From positions 558,001 through 622,000 of the forward strand of contig NZ_JAZGLW010000002.1 in assembly GCF_036409155.1 (NCBI RefSeq): a stretch of 64,000 bases of DNA, written 5' to 3'. This DNA comes from Mycobacterium sp. 050128. Its GTDB lineage: Bacteria > Actinomycetota > Actinomycetes > Mycobacteriales > Mycobacteriaceae. Under the pieces are notes generated by a model that made no database searches, was not told the DNA's origin, and worked only from the letters and a program-made list of their open reading frames with translations. Positions within the stretch are counted from its first letter, which is position 1; each line of letters begins with the position of its first letter. Both the position numbers and the translations under genes were made by a program. This document shows positions 40,339-48,242 of this stretch, one piece after another.

Positions 40339-41107
40339 ACTACCCGACGTCGAGGGCTTCCGGCGCGAGTTGGCAAACACCTTGCCGCGCCGCCGTATTC
40401 AGCGCGTGCAGGTCCGCGACCCCGGCATCCTGCGCAATACGTCCGCCACCGCGCTGGGTCGGCGCCTCGACGGGCACCGCTTCCGCACCCCGCGCCGCCA
40501 TGGCAAGTGGCTGATACTGCCCACCGACGGTCCGACGCTGTTGATCCACAGTGGCATGACCGGGCATCCGTACTTCGCCGACGCCGACACCGAGCGGGAG
40601 AAGTACGAGCGGCTGGTGGTCTCGCTGGACAAGGGCGAACTGCGCTACGCCGACCTGCGCAAACTGCGCGGGGTGTGGCTGGCCGATGGCGACGACGACC
40701 TTGCGAAGGTACTCGGGCGGCAGGGTCCCGACGCGCTGGACATGAGCCTGCCGGTCTTTCGCGACGTACTCGGCGGCCGGCACGGTCAATTGAAGCCGAC
40801 GCTGATGGACCAGTCGGTGATTGCCGGCCTCGGCAATCTGCTGACCGACGAAATCTGCTGGCGGGCCAGGCTGCCACCCACCCGCCCGGTCGCCGACCTG
40901 GCGGCCGACGAGGTGAAGCGCCTGCACACCGCGATGACCCAGGTGCTGCACACCGCGGTCCGGCACGGCCGGGTGCCCGGACTGCCCCGATGGCTGACGA
41001 GGGTGCGAGACGAACCGGATCCGGGTTGCCCGCGCTGCGGAACGCGCCTGTGCCATCGCCGGGTGGGCGGCCGGATGTCGTTGTGGTGCCCGAACTGCCA
41101 GCGTTAG
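40331..41107 (+). CDS. Fpg/Nei family DNA glycosylase
   Basis: Bifunctional DNA glycosylase/AP lyase of base excision repair, 258 residues, removing oxidised bases. The catalytic N-terminus PELPDVEGF (Pro2, Glu3 after Met removal) is intact, as are the HGKW lysine loop, the H2TH region ending in LMDQSVIAGLGNLLTDEICW and a C-terminal four-Cys zinc finger (CPRCG ... WCPNCQR) with its DNA-contacting Arg. GTG 40331 overlaps the polymerase gene by 8 bp, so translation is probably coupled. Whether the substrate is 8-oxoguanine (Fpg) or oxidised pyrimidine (Nei) is not decided. Confidence 0.93.
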   Translation: MPELPDVEGFRRELANTLPRRRIQRVQVRDPGILRNTSATALGRRLDGHRFRTPRRHGKWLILPTDGPTLLIHSGMTGHPYFADADTEREKYERLVVSLDKGELRYADLRKLRGVWLADGDDDLAKVLGRQGPDALDMSLPVFRDVLGGRHGQLKPTLMDQSVIAGLGNLLTDEICWRARLPPTRPVADLAADEVKRLHTAMTQVLHTAVRHGRVPGLPRWLTRVRDEPDPGCPRCGTRLCHRRVGGRMSLWCPNCQR

Positions 41108-41117
41108 CGGCTGGGCG

Positions 41118-41123
41118 TAATCT
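41118..41123 (+). promoter_or_regulatory. -10 box of the secreted-protein gene
   Basis: TAATCT (TANNNT) lies 8 nt before ATG 41132; the transcript would be leaderless or nearly so. Confidence 0.5.
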
Positions 41124-41131
41124 CTGCTGCT

Positions 41132-41539
41132 ATGACCCCTCGTAAGCACTGGTCTATGCCGGTGGTCGCGATCGTCATCGGCTCGCAGCTGATTCCCGCG
41201 ACGGCCCATGCGGACCTGCACAACATCACCTACCGCGCCAGGATCGACGCCCTGACGACCGGCAGTCAGGCCACCTTCATCACCAACGGCGGCCAGACCA
41301 ACACCACCAACCTTCCGTCGATGCCGGGCAACGCGTTCGAGGCCAACACCGTGTTGCCCGACCCGGCCCAGGCCGGCCTGCGGATCGTGCTGCGCTTTCC
41401 CTACGCCGCGAACGTGCACTGCGAGATCGACGTCGACGACAACGTTTTCGCTCAGGCCGACCAAATGGTCCGGCCGACGCCCGGCAACACCGACCCCAAT
41501 AACGGTGCGCTGCAGTGTGGAGCGCCGCTACCGACGTAG
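41132..41539 (+). CDS. Small secreted protein of unknown function
   Basis: Protein of 135 residues with a clear Sec signal peptide: positive N-terminus MTPRKHW, a hydrophobic core (VVAIVIGSQLI) and an AHA-D cleavage site after about residue 28. The mature part (~107 residues) is beta-rich and has two Cys that may pair (VHCEIDV and LQCGAP). It resembles small immunoglobulin-like secreted mycobacterial proteins in general design, but I do not recognise a family. The stop is only 3 bp from the convergent coaE stop. No function assigned. Confidence 0.75.
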   Translation: MTPRKHWSMPVVAIVIGSQLIPATAHADLHNITYRARIDALTTGSQATFITNGGQTNTTNLPSMPGNAFEANTVLPDPAQAGLRIVLRFPYAANVHCEIDVDDNVFAQADQMVRPTPGNTDPNNGALQCGAPLPT

Positions 41540-41542
41540 CAG

Positions 41543-42757
41543 CTAAGGCCGCCAGCCGGTGAAATCCGCCCACTCCCAGGCCCGGCGGTAGGCGTCGGCG
41601 AACCACGGCTCCTTGGCCTCGACGTAGATCGCCGTGTCGCCGTCGGCGGGTTTTTCGGCCTCGTGTTTGACGGCCAGGTAATTGACCCGCTCCGCGGGGT
41701 TGGCGGCCAGCCAGTCGACGAACAACAAGGCGAACTGCTGATTGGGCCACCCCGCCACCCTGATGTGCACATTGGTGGGGCGTCCAGGATCGGCCGAGGC
41801 ATGAATTCGCTTGCGCCACAGGGTCGGATCGTCGCTGTGGTCGTAATCGCTGACCGTGCTGCGCGCGTCGGGCTTGACGTCGTCCCGCTCGATATGCTCG
41901 ATGCGCGGGTAACCAGCCGACAGCAATACGTCGGCGAGTTCATCTGCCACCGTCAGTGATTCGACGGTGATCTGGATGTCGATGACATCCTTGGCGTCGA
42001 ACTCCGGTACCGCGGTAGACCCAATGTGGTCGACGCGCAACGCTTTATGCCCGCACGACACCGACAGCCGGTTGACGATGCGCCGCGCCTGGTCCGGCCA
42101 GGTCGGATCGGCCGGCACCACGCGCGCCGGTGCGCGGACGAACCGCCGCTCGGCCAGATTGTGCGCGAACGGCACAATCCGGTCGTTCCACAACTCGCGG
42201 GCCCGCTTGACCAAATCCTCTTGACTGCCCGAGTTATCCAGCCAGATATCGGCGACGGCTTCACGCTGCTCGTCGTTGGCCTGGGCCGCGATCCGGGCGC
42301 GGGCATCGTCCTCGGTCATGCCGCGCTGCTCGACCAGCCGGCGCACCCGTAGTTCCACATCAGCGTGCACGATGATCACCAACGGAAACAGCGGCGCCAT
42401 ACCGGATTCCACCAACAGCGGAATGTCCTCGACGACAACCGAGTCCTCCGGGACCGACGCGATGATCTCCTCGCGCCGCTTGCCCACCAACGGGTGAACG
42501 ATCGAGTTCAGCTTCTGGCGGGCCTCGTCGTCGGCAAAAGCCTTGGCGGCTAAGGCCGGACGATCCAGTGATCCGTCCGGCTGCAGGATGTCCTCACCGA
42601 ACGCCTCGACGAGCGACGCCAACCCCGGGGTGCCCGGCTGGACAACCTCCCGGGAGATGACGTCGCCGTCGACGACGATCCCACCGCATTCCGCGAACGT
42701 GGCGGACAGCGCCGATTTCCCGGCGCCGATGCCACCGGTCAACCCGATGCGCAGCAT
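41543..42757 (-). CDS. coaE: Dephospho-CoA kinase CoaE fused to a GrpB/UPF0157 domain
   Basis: Last enzyme of coenzyme A synthesis, phosphorylating dephospho-CoA. The kinase domain (1-200) has the P-loop GLTGGIGAGKS, the DGDVISREVV segment and the LVEQRGMTEDDARARI lid. The C-terminal ~190 residues (about 215-404) form a GrpB/UPF0157 domain (VDHIGSTAVPEFDAKDVIDI), a nucleotidyltransferase-like fold. The same fusion exists in M. tuberculosis CoaE (Rv1631, about 407 aa), so it is normal for the genus. It is immediately downstream of rpsA (12 bp), as in M. tuberculosis. Confidence 0.97.
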   Translation of the reverse strand: MLRIGLTGGIGAGKSALSATFAECGGIVVDGDVISREVVQPGTPGLASLVEAFGEDILQPDGSLDRPALAAKAFADDEARQKLNSIVHPLVGKRREEIIASVPEDSVVVEDIPLLVESGMAPLFPLVIIVHADVELRVRRLVEQRGMTEDDARARIAAQANDEQREAVADIWLDNSGSQEDLVKRARELWNDRIVPFAHNLAERRFVRAPARVVPADPTWPDQARRIVNRLSVSCGHKALRVDHIGSTAVPEFDAKDVIDIQITVESLTVADELADVLLSAGYPRIEHIERDDVKPDARSTVSDYDHSDDPTLWRKRIHASADPGRPTNVHIRVAGWPNQQFALLFVDWLAANPAERVNYLAVKHEAEKPADGDTAIYVEAKEPWFADAYRRAWEWADFTGWRP

Positions 42758-42769
42758 CCGAGGCGAAGG

Positions 42770-44215
42770 TTAGGCGTTGCCGGCGAGCTTTTCGCGCAGC
42801 GCGGCCAGTTGAGCGTCGCTGGCGAGCGAGCCGCCCGCCTCTTTCGGCGAGGACGCACCGTTGCCCGGCGTGTGATCGCTGTCGGTGTGCCCGGCGGCTT
42901 CGGCAGCGGCGAACTTCTCCATCTGCGCGGTGTGCATCTTGTGCCGGCGCTCGGCCTCGGCGTAGCGGGCCTCCCACTCGTTGCGCTGAGTGTCGAAACC
43001 TTCCATCCACTCGTTGGTTTCGGAGTCGAAGCCCTCGGGGAAGATGTAGTTGCCCTGCTCGTCGTAGCTGTCGGCCATGCCGTACTTGGCGGGGTCGAAC
43101 TCGTCGGTGTAGTCCTCGTTGGCCTGCTTGAGCGACAACGAGATCCGGCGACGCTCCAGGTCGATGTCGATGACCTTGACCATCGCGTCGTCGCCGACGG
43201 CGACCACCTGGTCGGGCACCTCGACGTGGCGCTCGGCCAGCTCCGAGATGTGCACCAGACCCTCGATGCCCTCCTCGACACGCACGAACGCGCCGAACGG
43301 CACCAGCTTGGTGACCTTGCCGGGAACGATCTGACCGATGGCGTGGGTGCGGGCGAAGTGGCGCCACGGGTCTTCCTGAGTCGCCTTGAGCGACAACGAG
43401 ACCCGCTCGCGATCCATGTCGACGTCGAGCACCTCGACGGTGACCTCGTCGCCAACCTGGACCACCTCGGACGGGTGATCGATGTGCTTCCAAGACAATT
43501 CGGAAACGTGCACCAGACCGTCGACACCGCCGAGATCGACGAACGCGCCGAAGTTGACGATCGAGGACACCACACCCTTGCGGATGGTGCCCTTCTGCAG
43601 CTGGTTGAGGAACTCGCTGCGCACTTCGGACTGGGTCTGCTCCAGCCAGGCGCGCCGCGACAGAACCACGTTGTTGCGGTTCTTGTCCAGCTCGATGATC
43701 TTGGCTTCGATCTCCTTGCCGATGTAGGGCTGCAGATCGCGCACCCGGCGCATCTCAACCAGCGAGGCGGGCAGGAAGCCGCGCAGCCCGATGTCGAGGA
43801 TCAGGCCGCCCTTGACGACCTCGATGACGGTGCCCTTGACGGCCTCGTCCTTCTCCTTGAGCGCTTCGATGGTGCCCCAGGCGCGCTCGTACTGTGCGCG
43901 CTTCTTGGACAGGATCAGACGCCCTTCTTTGTCCTCTTTGGTGAGAACAAGGGCCTCGACCTCATCACCGACGGTAACGACCTCGTTGGGGTCGACATCG
44001 TGCTTGATGGAGAGTTCGCGGGCGGGGATGACCCCTTCGGTCTTGTAGCCGATATCGAGGAGCACCTCGTCCCGGTCCACTTTGACGATCGTGCCTTCGA
44101 CGATGTCGCCATCGTTGAAATACTTGATCGTTTTGTCTATTGCGGCGAGAAAGTCCTCGCTCGAGCCAATGTCGTTGACGGCTACTTGCGGCGAGGTGAC
44201 GGCGGGACTCGGCAT
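42770..44215 (-). CDS. rpsA: 30S ribosomal protein S1
   Basis: RNA-binding S1 protein of 481 residues with four S1 OB-fold domains (about 36-105, 123-188, 209-277 and 294-363; for example GTIVKVDRDEVLLDIGYKTEGVIP and GVVSSIVNFGAFVDLGGVDG), followed by a ~115-residue acidic tail. It helps mRNA bind the 30S subunit and takes part in trans-translation. ATG 44215 gives the conserved MPSPAVTSPQVAVNDI; an upstream extension to 44365 has no homology. Length equals the M. tuberculosis protein, reported as a pyrazinoic-acid binder. The upstream 238 bp holds its promoter; none stands out. Confidence 0.98.
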   Translation of the reverse strand: MPSPAVTSPQVAVNDIGSSEDFLAAIDKTIKYFNDGDIVEGTIVKVDRDEVLLDIGYKTEGVIPARELSIKHDVDPNEVVTVGDEVEALVLTKEDKEGRLILSKKRAQYERAWGTIEALKEKDEAVKGTVIEVVKGGLILDIGLRGFLPASLVEMRRVRDLQPYIGKEIEAKIIELDKNRNNVVLSRRAWLEQTQSEVRSEFLNQLQKGTIRKGVVSSIVNFGAFVDLGGVDGLVHVSELSWKHIDHPSEVVQVGDEVTVEVLDVDMDRERVSLSLKATQEDPWRHFARTHAIGQIVPGKVTKLVPFGAFVRVEEGIEGLVHISELAERHVEVPDQVVAVGDDAMVKVIDIDLERRRISLSLKQANEDYTDEFDPAKYGMADSYDEQGNYIFPEGFDSETNEWMEGFDTQRNEWEARYAEAERRHKMHTAQMEKFAAAEAAGHTDSDHTPGNGASSPKEAGGSLASDAQLAALREKLAGNA

Positions 44216-44453
44216 ATTGTTGGGGTGCTCCGGACAGGTTGGGTCGTAGGGATAAAACTGGGATTTACCTGATAAGGCTACTCGACAGGTCACACGCTGG
44301 ACAAACTCGCCCGGCGCGCCACGTCCGCCACGCCCAGTATTCGACCCGCGGCACCCTGCGCGCAACCCGGAATTTGAGGTCGATTGTTGTCATCATGCCT
44401 GCCCCGAAACGGCAGGGCCTGCGGTTGGGACTGCTAGTGCGCCTATTCGCCGG

Positions 44454-44900
44454 TCAGAACTTGGCGATCAGCACGACTCCGCACACCATGAGCACGCCGC
44501 CCAGGGCCCGCAGCAGCGTGATCGGATGAGGATCCAGCCGTAACCAGCCAAAGTGGTCGAGAACCAACGACATGACCAGCGCTGATGTGACCGTGAAAGC
44601 CATGAAGGTGCCGGCTCCGACCCGGTTGACCAGCGTGAGGCCGGCGTAGACCTGGACCGCTCCGACCAGGCCACCGATCACGGCCCACCACGGCATCGAC
44701 GCGACGTCGCGGGCGGTGGGCAGCGGTTTCGGCATCAACAGGAACGCGGCGACGAAGAAAACGGTGATGACCGCGAACGAAATCGCGGACGCGAGCCACG
44801 GGTTGATGATGTGCTTGTAAAGCTGGCCATTCATGGCGGCTCCGCACGTCTGAAGCGCACCACCCAGGACGATGAACGGGATGATCCAGGCGGCGTTCAT
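44454..44900 (-). CDS. Half-size DMT-superfamily transporter (YdcZ/DUF606 type)
   Basis: Small membrane protein of 148 residues with about five hydrophobic segments, matching the DUF606/YdcZ branch of the drug/metabolite transporter superfamily. Start MNAAWIIPFIVLGGALQTCG and the segment VGAVQVYAGLTLVNRVGAGT are typical. Half-size members act as dimers; the substrate is unknown. ATG 44900 has GAAGGAG 6 nt upstream; a longer frame runs inside polA and is excluded. It lies between polA and rpsA, which are adjacent in M. tuberculosis, so it is an insertion relative to that genome. Confidence 0.83.
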   Translation of the reverse strand: MNAAWIIPFIVLGGALQTCGAAMNGQLYKHIINPWLASAISFAVITVFFVAAFLLMPKPLPTARDVASMPWWAVIGGLVGAVQVYAGLTLVNRVGAGTFMAFTVTSALVMSLVLDHFGWLRLDPHPITLLRALGGVLMVCGVVLIAKF

Positions 44901-44925
44901 GCCACTCCTTCGTCTAGTGCGCGGC

Positions 44926-47649
44926 TTAGTGTGCCGCCGAGTCCCAGGAGCGGCCATAGCCGACGGAAACCTCGAGCGGCACGTCCAGCGGGTAGGCGGA
45001 GCCCATCTTGTCGCGCGCCAGCTCCTCGACCTGTGCGCGCTCGCCGGGCGCGATTTCGAACAGCAACTCGTCGTGTACCTGCAACAACATCCGGGATTTA
45101 AGCCCGGCATCTTTGATCGCCTTGTCGACCTCGATCATCGCCATCTTGATGATGTCGGCCGCGCTGCCCTGAATCGGCGCGTTGAGCGCCGCCCGTTCGG
45201 CGGCCTCGCGCACGTTGCGGTTGCTGCTGTCCAGCTCGGGCAGGTAGCGCCGGCGGCCGAACACCGTGGAGGTGTAGCCGTCCTTGCGGGCCTGTTCGAC
45301 GACGTTGCGCAGGTAATCGCGGATGCCGCCGAATCGGGCGAAGTACTGGTCCATCTGCTCTTTGGCTTCTTCGGTGGAGATCTTGAGCTGGGCGGCCAAT
45401 CCGTAGGCGCTCAGTCCGTAGGCCAACCCGTAGGACATCGCCTTGACCCGGCGGCGCAGCTCGGCGGTGACCTCCTCGATCGGCACCCCGAAGGCCCGAG
45501 AGGCGACGAATGAGTGCAGGTCTTCGCCGGTGTTGAACGCCTCGATCAGGCCTGCGTCCTGGGACAGATGCGCCATGATCCGCATCTCGATCTGGCTGTA
45601 GTCGGCGGTCATCAACTCGGCGTAGGCCCCCGATTCGCCCGAGCCGACCACGAACGCGTCGCGGATGCGCCGACCCGCCTCGGTGCGGATCGGAATGTTC
45701 TGCAGATTCGGTTCGGTCGACGACAATCGGCCCGTCGCGGCAATGGTCTGGTTGAACGTGGTGTGGATACGCCCGTCGGAGGCCACCGAATTCAGCAGCC
45801 CGTCGACGGTGACCTTGAGCCGGGTGGCGTCACGGTGGGCCAGCAGATGCTGCAGGAAAGGATGGCCGGTCTTGTCGAACAGCGACTGCAGGGCGTCCGC
45901 GTCGGTGGTGTAGCCGGTCTTGGTGCGCTTGGTCTTCGGCATGCCCAGCTCGTCGAATAGCACCGTCTGCAACTGTTTTGGCGAGCCCAGGTTGATCTGC
46001 TTGCCGATCACCGCGTAGGCCGCCTCGGCCGCGTCGCGGATCTGGGCCGCGAAATCGCTTTGCAGCTCCGACAGTTTCGGCAGATCGACCGCGATGCCGA
46101 CATGTTCCAGGTCCGCGAGCACCCGCTGCACCGGCAGCTCCATACCGCCCAGCAGCGACGTGGAGTTGATCCGGGCCAGCTCCTCGTCCAACGCGTCGGC
46201 CAGGTCCAGCACCGCCACGGCGCGCAGGATCAGCGTCTGCACCGCCTGGTCGTCCACCCCGTCGGAATCGTCGAGAAGCGAAAGCTGTTGCTGCTCTGCG
46301 GTTTCGGCGCGCAGTTCGCGGCGCAGGTAGCGCAGCGAAAGGTCGTCGAGAGCGAAGCTGCGCTGCCCGGGGCGCACCAGGTAGGCCGCCAGCGCGGTGT
46401 CGGAGGTGACGCCGGCCAGCGTCCAGCCCCGCCCGGCGAGGTCGTGCATCGCCAGCTTGGCTTCGTGCAGCGCCTTGGGCGGGCCGGGGTCGGCCAGCCA
46501 GGATGCCAGCGCCGCCTCGTCGTCGGGATCCAGCGTCGAGGTGTCGATATAGCGGCCCTCGCCGTCGGCGGACACGATGGCCAGCGCGGTGGCGTCGGCG
46601 TCGTAGGCCAGGTGGGTGCCGACGACGGCCAGGCCGAATCGCTTGCCGGAGCTGTGTTCGGCCAGCCACACGGCCAGCTGACCGGCCTCCAGCGCGCCGC
46701 CGCGCACGTCGAATCCCTCGTCCACTTCGGGGTCCACCGAGGCCAGGGTTTCGAACAGCCGGTCGCGCAGCACCCGGAACTCGAGGTCGTCGAAGAGCCG
46801 GTGAATCTGGTCGCGATCCCACGGCAGCATCCGCAGCGTGTCCGGGGTTTGCGCCAGAGGCACGTCTTTGACGAGGTCGGTGAGCTCGCGGTTGCGGATG
46901 ACGTTGGCCAGGTGAGCCCGCAGCGCGTCGCCGACCTTGCCGCGCACCGAGTCGACGTTGTCGACCAGACCCTGCAGCGACCCGTACTCGACGATCCACT
47001 TGGACGCGGTCTTCTCCCCCACGCCGGGAATGCCGGGCAGGTTGTCGCTGGGATCGCCACGCAGCGCGGCGAAGTCGGGGTACTGCGCGGGCGTCAGCCC
47101 GTACTTCTCGACGACCGCCTCCGGGGTGAAGCGGGTGAGTTCGCTGACGCCCTTGCGCGGGTAGAGCACCGTGACGTCGTCGCTGACCAGCTGCAACGAA
47201 TCACGGTCGCCGGTGACCACCAGGACCCGGTAGCCCTCGTTCTCGGCCTGGGTGGCCAGTGTCGCGATCAGGTCGTCGGCTTCGAATCCGGGCTCGGCGA
47301 GCACCGTGATGCCCAGCGCGCCCAGCACTTCCTTGGTGATGTCGATCTGGCCGCGGAACTCGTCGGGCGTCTCCGATCGGCCGGCCTTGTACTCGGGGTA
47401 GCGCTCCAGCCGGAACGTCTGGCGCGAGACGTCGAACGCCGCGGCGATGTGCGTCGGGGCCTCGTCGCGCAGCAGGTTGATCAGCATGGCGGTGAAGCCG
47501 TAGACCGCGTTGGTGGTTAGGCCGCCGCGGGTCTTGAAGTTCTCCGCGGGCAGCGCGTAGAACGCCCGGAAGGCCAGCGAATTGCCGTCCAGCAACATCA
47601 GTGTCGGCTTGGTCTGTTCCTGGCTGGGAATTGTGGTCGCGACGGGCAC
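44926..47649 (-). CDS. polA: DNA polymerase I
   Basis: Repair and Okazaki-processing polymerase of 907 residues. The N-terminal 5'-3' exonuclease/flap domain (about 15-300; LLDGNSLAFRAFYALP, EADDLIATLA, TGDRDSLQLV) is complete. The middle 3'-5' exonuclease-like domain lacks the acidic DxE metal site, so no proofreading is expected, as in other mycobacteria. The polymerase domain has motif A DYSQIEMR, the O-helix RRRVKAMSYGLAYG and motif C LLQVHDELL. The longest frame begins at 47673, but GTG 47649 lies 7 nt after a TAGAGT -10 box and is the probable leaderless start. Confidence 0.97.
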   Translation of the reverse strand: MPVATTIPSQEQTKPTLMLLDGNSLAFRAFYALPAENFKTRGGLTTNAVYGFTAMLINLLRDEAPTHIAAAFDVSRQTFRLERYPEYKAGRSETPDEFRGQIDITKEVLGALGITVLAEPGFEADDLIATLATQAENEGYRVLVVTGDRDSLQLVSDDVTVLYPRKGVSELTRFTPEAVVEKYGLTPAQYPDFAALRGDPSDNLPGIPGVGEKTASKWIVEYGSLQGLVDNVDSVRGKVGDALRAHLANVIRNRELTDLVKDVPLAQTPDTLRMLPWDRDQIHRLFDDLEFRVLRDRLFETLASVDPEVDEGFDVRGGALEAGQLAVWLAEHSSGKRFGLAVVGTHLAYDADATALAIVSADGEGRYIDTSTLDPDDEAALASWLADPGPPKALHEAKLAMHDLAGRGWTLAGVTSDTALAAYLVRPGQRSFALDDLSLRYLRRELRAETAEQQQLSLLDDSDGVDDQAVQTLILRAVAVLDLADALDEELARINSTSLLGGMELPVQRVLADLEHVGIAVDLPKLSELQSDFAAQIRDAAEAAYAVIGKQINLGSPKQLQTVLFDELGMPKTKRTKTGYTTDADALQSLFDKTGHPFLQHLLAHRDATRLKVTVDGLLNSVASDGRIHTTFNQTIAATGRLSSTEPNLQNIPIRTEAGRRIRDAFVVGSGESGAYAELMTADYSQIEMRIMAHLSQDAGLIEAFNTGEDLHSFVASRAFGVPIEEVTAELRRRVKAMSYGLAYGLSAYGLAAQLKISTEEAKEQMDQYFARFGGIRDYLRNVVEQARKDGYTSTVFGRRRYLPELDSSNRNVREAAERAALNAPIQGSAADIIKMAMIEVDKAIKDAGLKSRMLLQVHDELLFEIAPGERAQVEELARDKMGSAYPLDVPLEVSVGYGRSWDSAAH

Positions 47650-47656
47650 GGCTCTC

Positions 47657-47662
47657 ACTCTA
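47657..47662 (-). promoter_or_regulatory. -10 box of polA (leaderless start)
   Basis: Minus-strand TAGAGT with a GTGACT -35-like hexamer 16 nt upstream; 7 nt separate it from GTG 47649. One of the better SigA-type promoters in the window. Confidence 0.65.
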
Positions 47663-47729
47663 GGCATCCGCAATGACGAGTCACTCGCGGCAGAACTGCA
47701 ACACGTTTCAGTTTTGTGTGTGAGCTGGG

Positions 47730-47735
47730 TAGTCT
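47730..47735 (+). promoter_or_regulatory. -10 box of the DUF35 gene (leaderless start)
   Basis: TAGTCT, 6 nt (GGCCGA), then GTG 47742. It is back-to-back with the polA promoter in a 92-bp gap. Confidence 0.6.
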
Positions 47736-47741
47736 GGCCGA

Positions 47742-48242
47742 GTGCCAGAGGTCACCAGTCAAGAACCCGCGATCGACGGATGGTTCGCCACCGATGACGC
47801 CGGAAAGCCCCATCTGATCGGCAGCAAGTGCCCCGCGTGCGGCACCTACGTATTCCCGCCACGGGAGAACAACTGCCCGAACCCGGCATGCGCCAGCGAC
47901 ACCCTGGAGCTCGTCGCGTTGTCGACCCGGGGAACGCTGTGGAGCTACACCGAAAACCGCTATCCCCCGCCCGCGCCCTACCCCGCGGCGGATCCGTTCG
48001 AGCCGTTCGCGATCGCGGCGGTGGAACTGGCCGACGAGGGCATCATCGTGCTGGGGAAGGTCGTCGAGGGCACGCTGGCCGCCGACCTGAAGGTCGGCAT
48101 GCAGATGGAACTGACCACCATGCCGCTGTTCACCGACGACGACGGTGTCGAGCGCATTGTGCACGCCTGGAAGGTAGCCTCCGACGGCGACGATAAACAG
48201 AGCAGTGCGATCGGAAAAAGCGGCGAGGAGCAGCGGATATGA
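47742..48242 (+). CDS. DUF35 / OB-fold acyl-CoA-associated protein (Rv1628c-like)
   Basis: Protein of 166 residues with an N-terminal zinc ribbon (CPACGTYVFPP ... NCPNPAC) and an OB-fold domain (about 60-150), the DUF35 layout. Members form complexes with thiolase-like partners, such as the Ltp2 aldolase with its DUF35 partner in steroid side-chain breakdown, and help bind CoA substrates. The gene overlaps the downstream thiolase-like gene by 4 bp (ATGA at 48239-48242), so the two products probably form one complex. Leaderless GTG start. Confidence 0.87.
   Translation: MPEVTSQEPAIDGWFATDDAGKPHLIGSKCPACGTYVFPPRENNCPNPACASDTLELVALSTRGTLWSYTENRYPPPAPYPAADPFEPFAIAAVELADEGIIVLGKVVEGTLAADLKVGMQMELTTMPLFTDDDGVERIVHAWKVASDGDDKQSSAIGKSGEEQRI

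Noticed and set aside
42809..44272. 487-codon plus-strand frame opposite rpsA
   Set aside because: Antisense shadow with Asp/Val/Leu bias, no homology, and rpsA is certain.
46060..47520. 486-codon plus-strand frame opposite polA
   Set aside because: Antisense shadow; polA is fully supported on the other strand.
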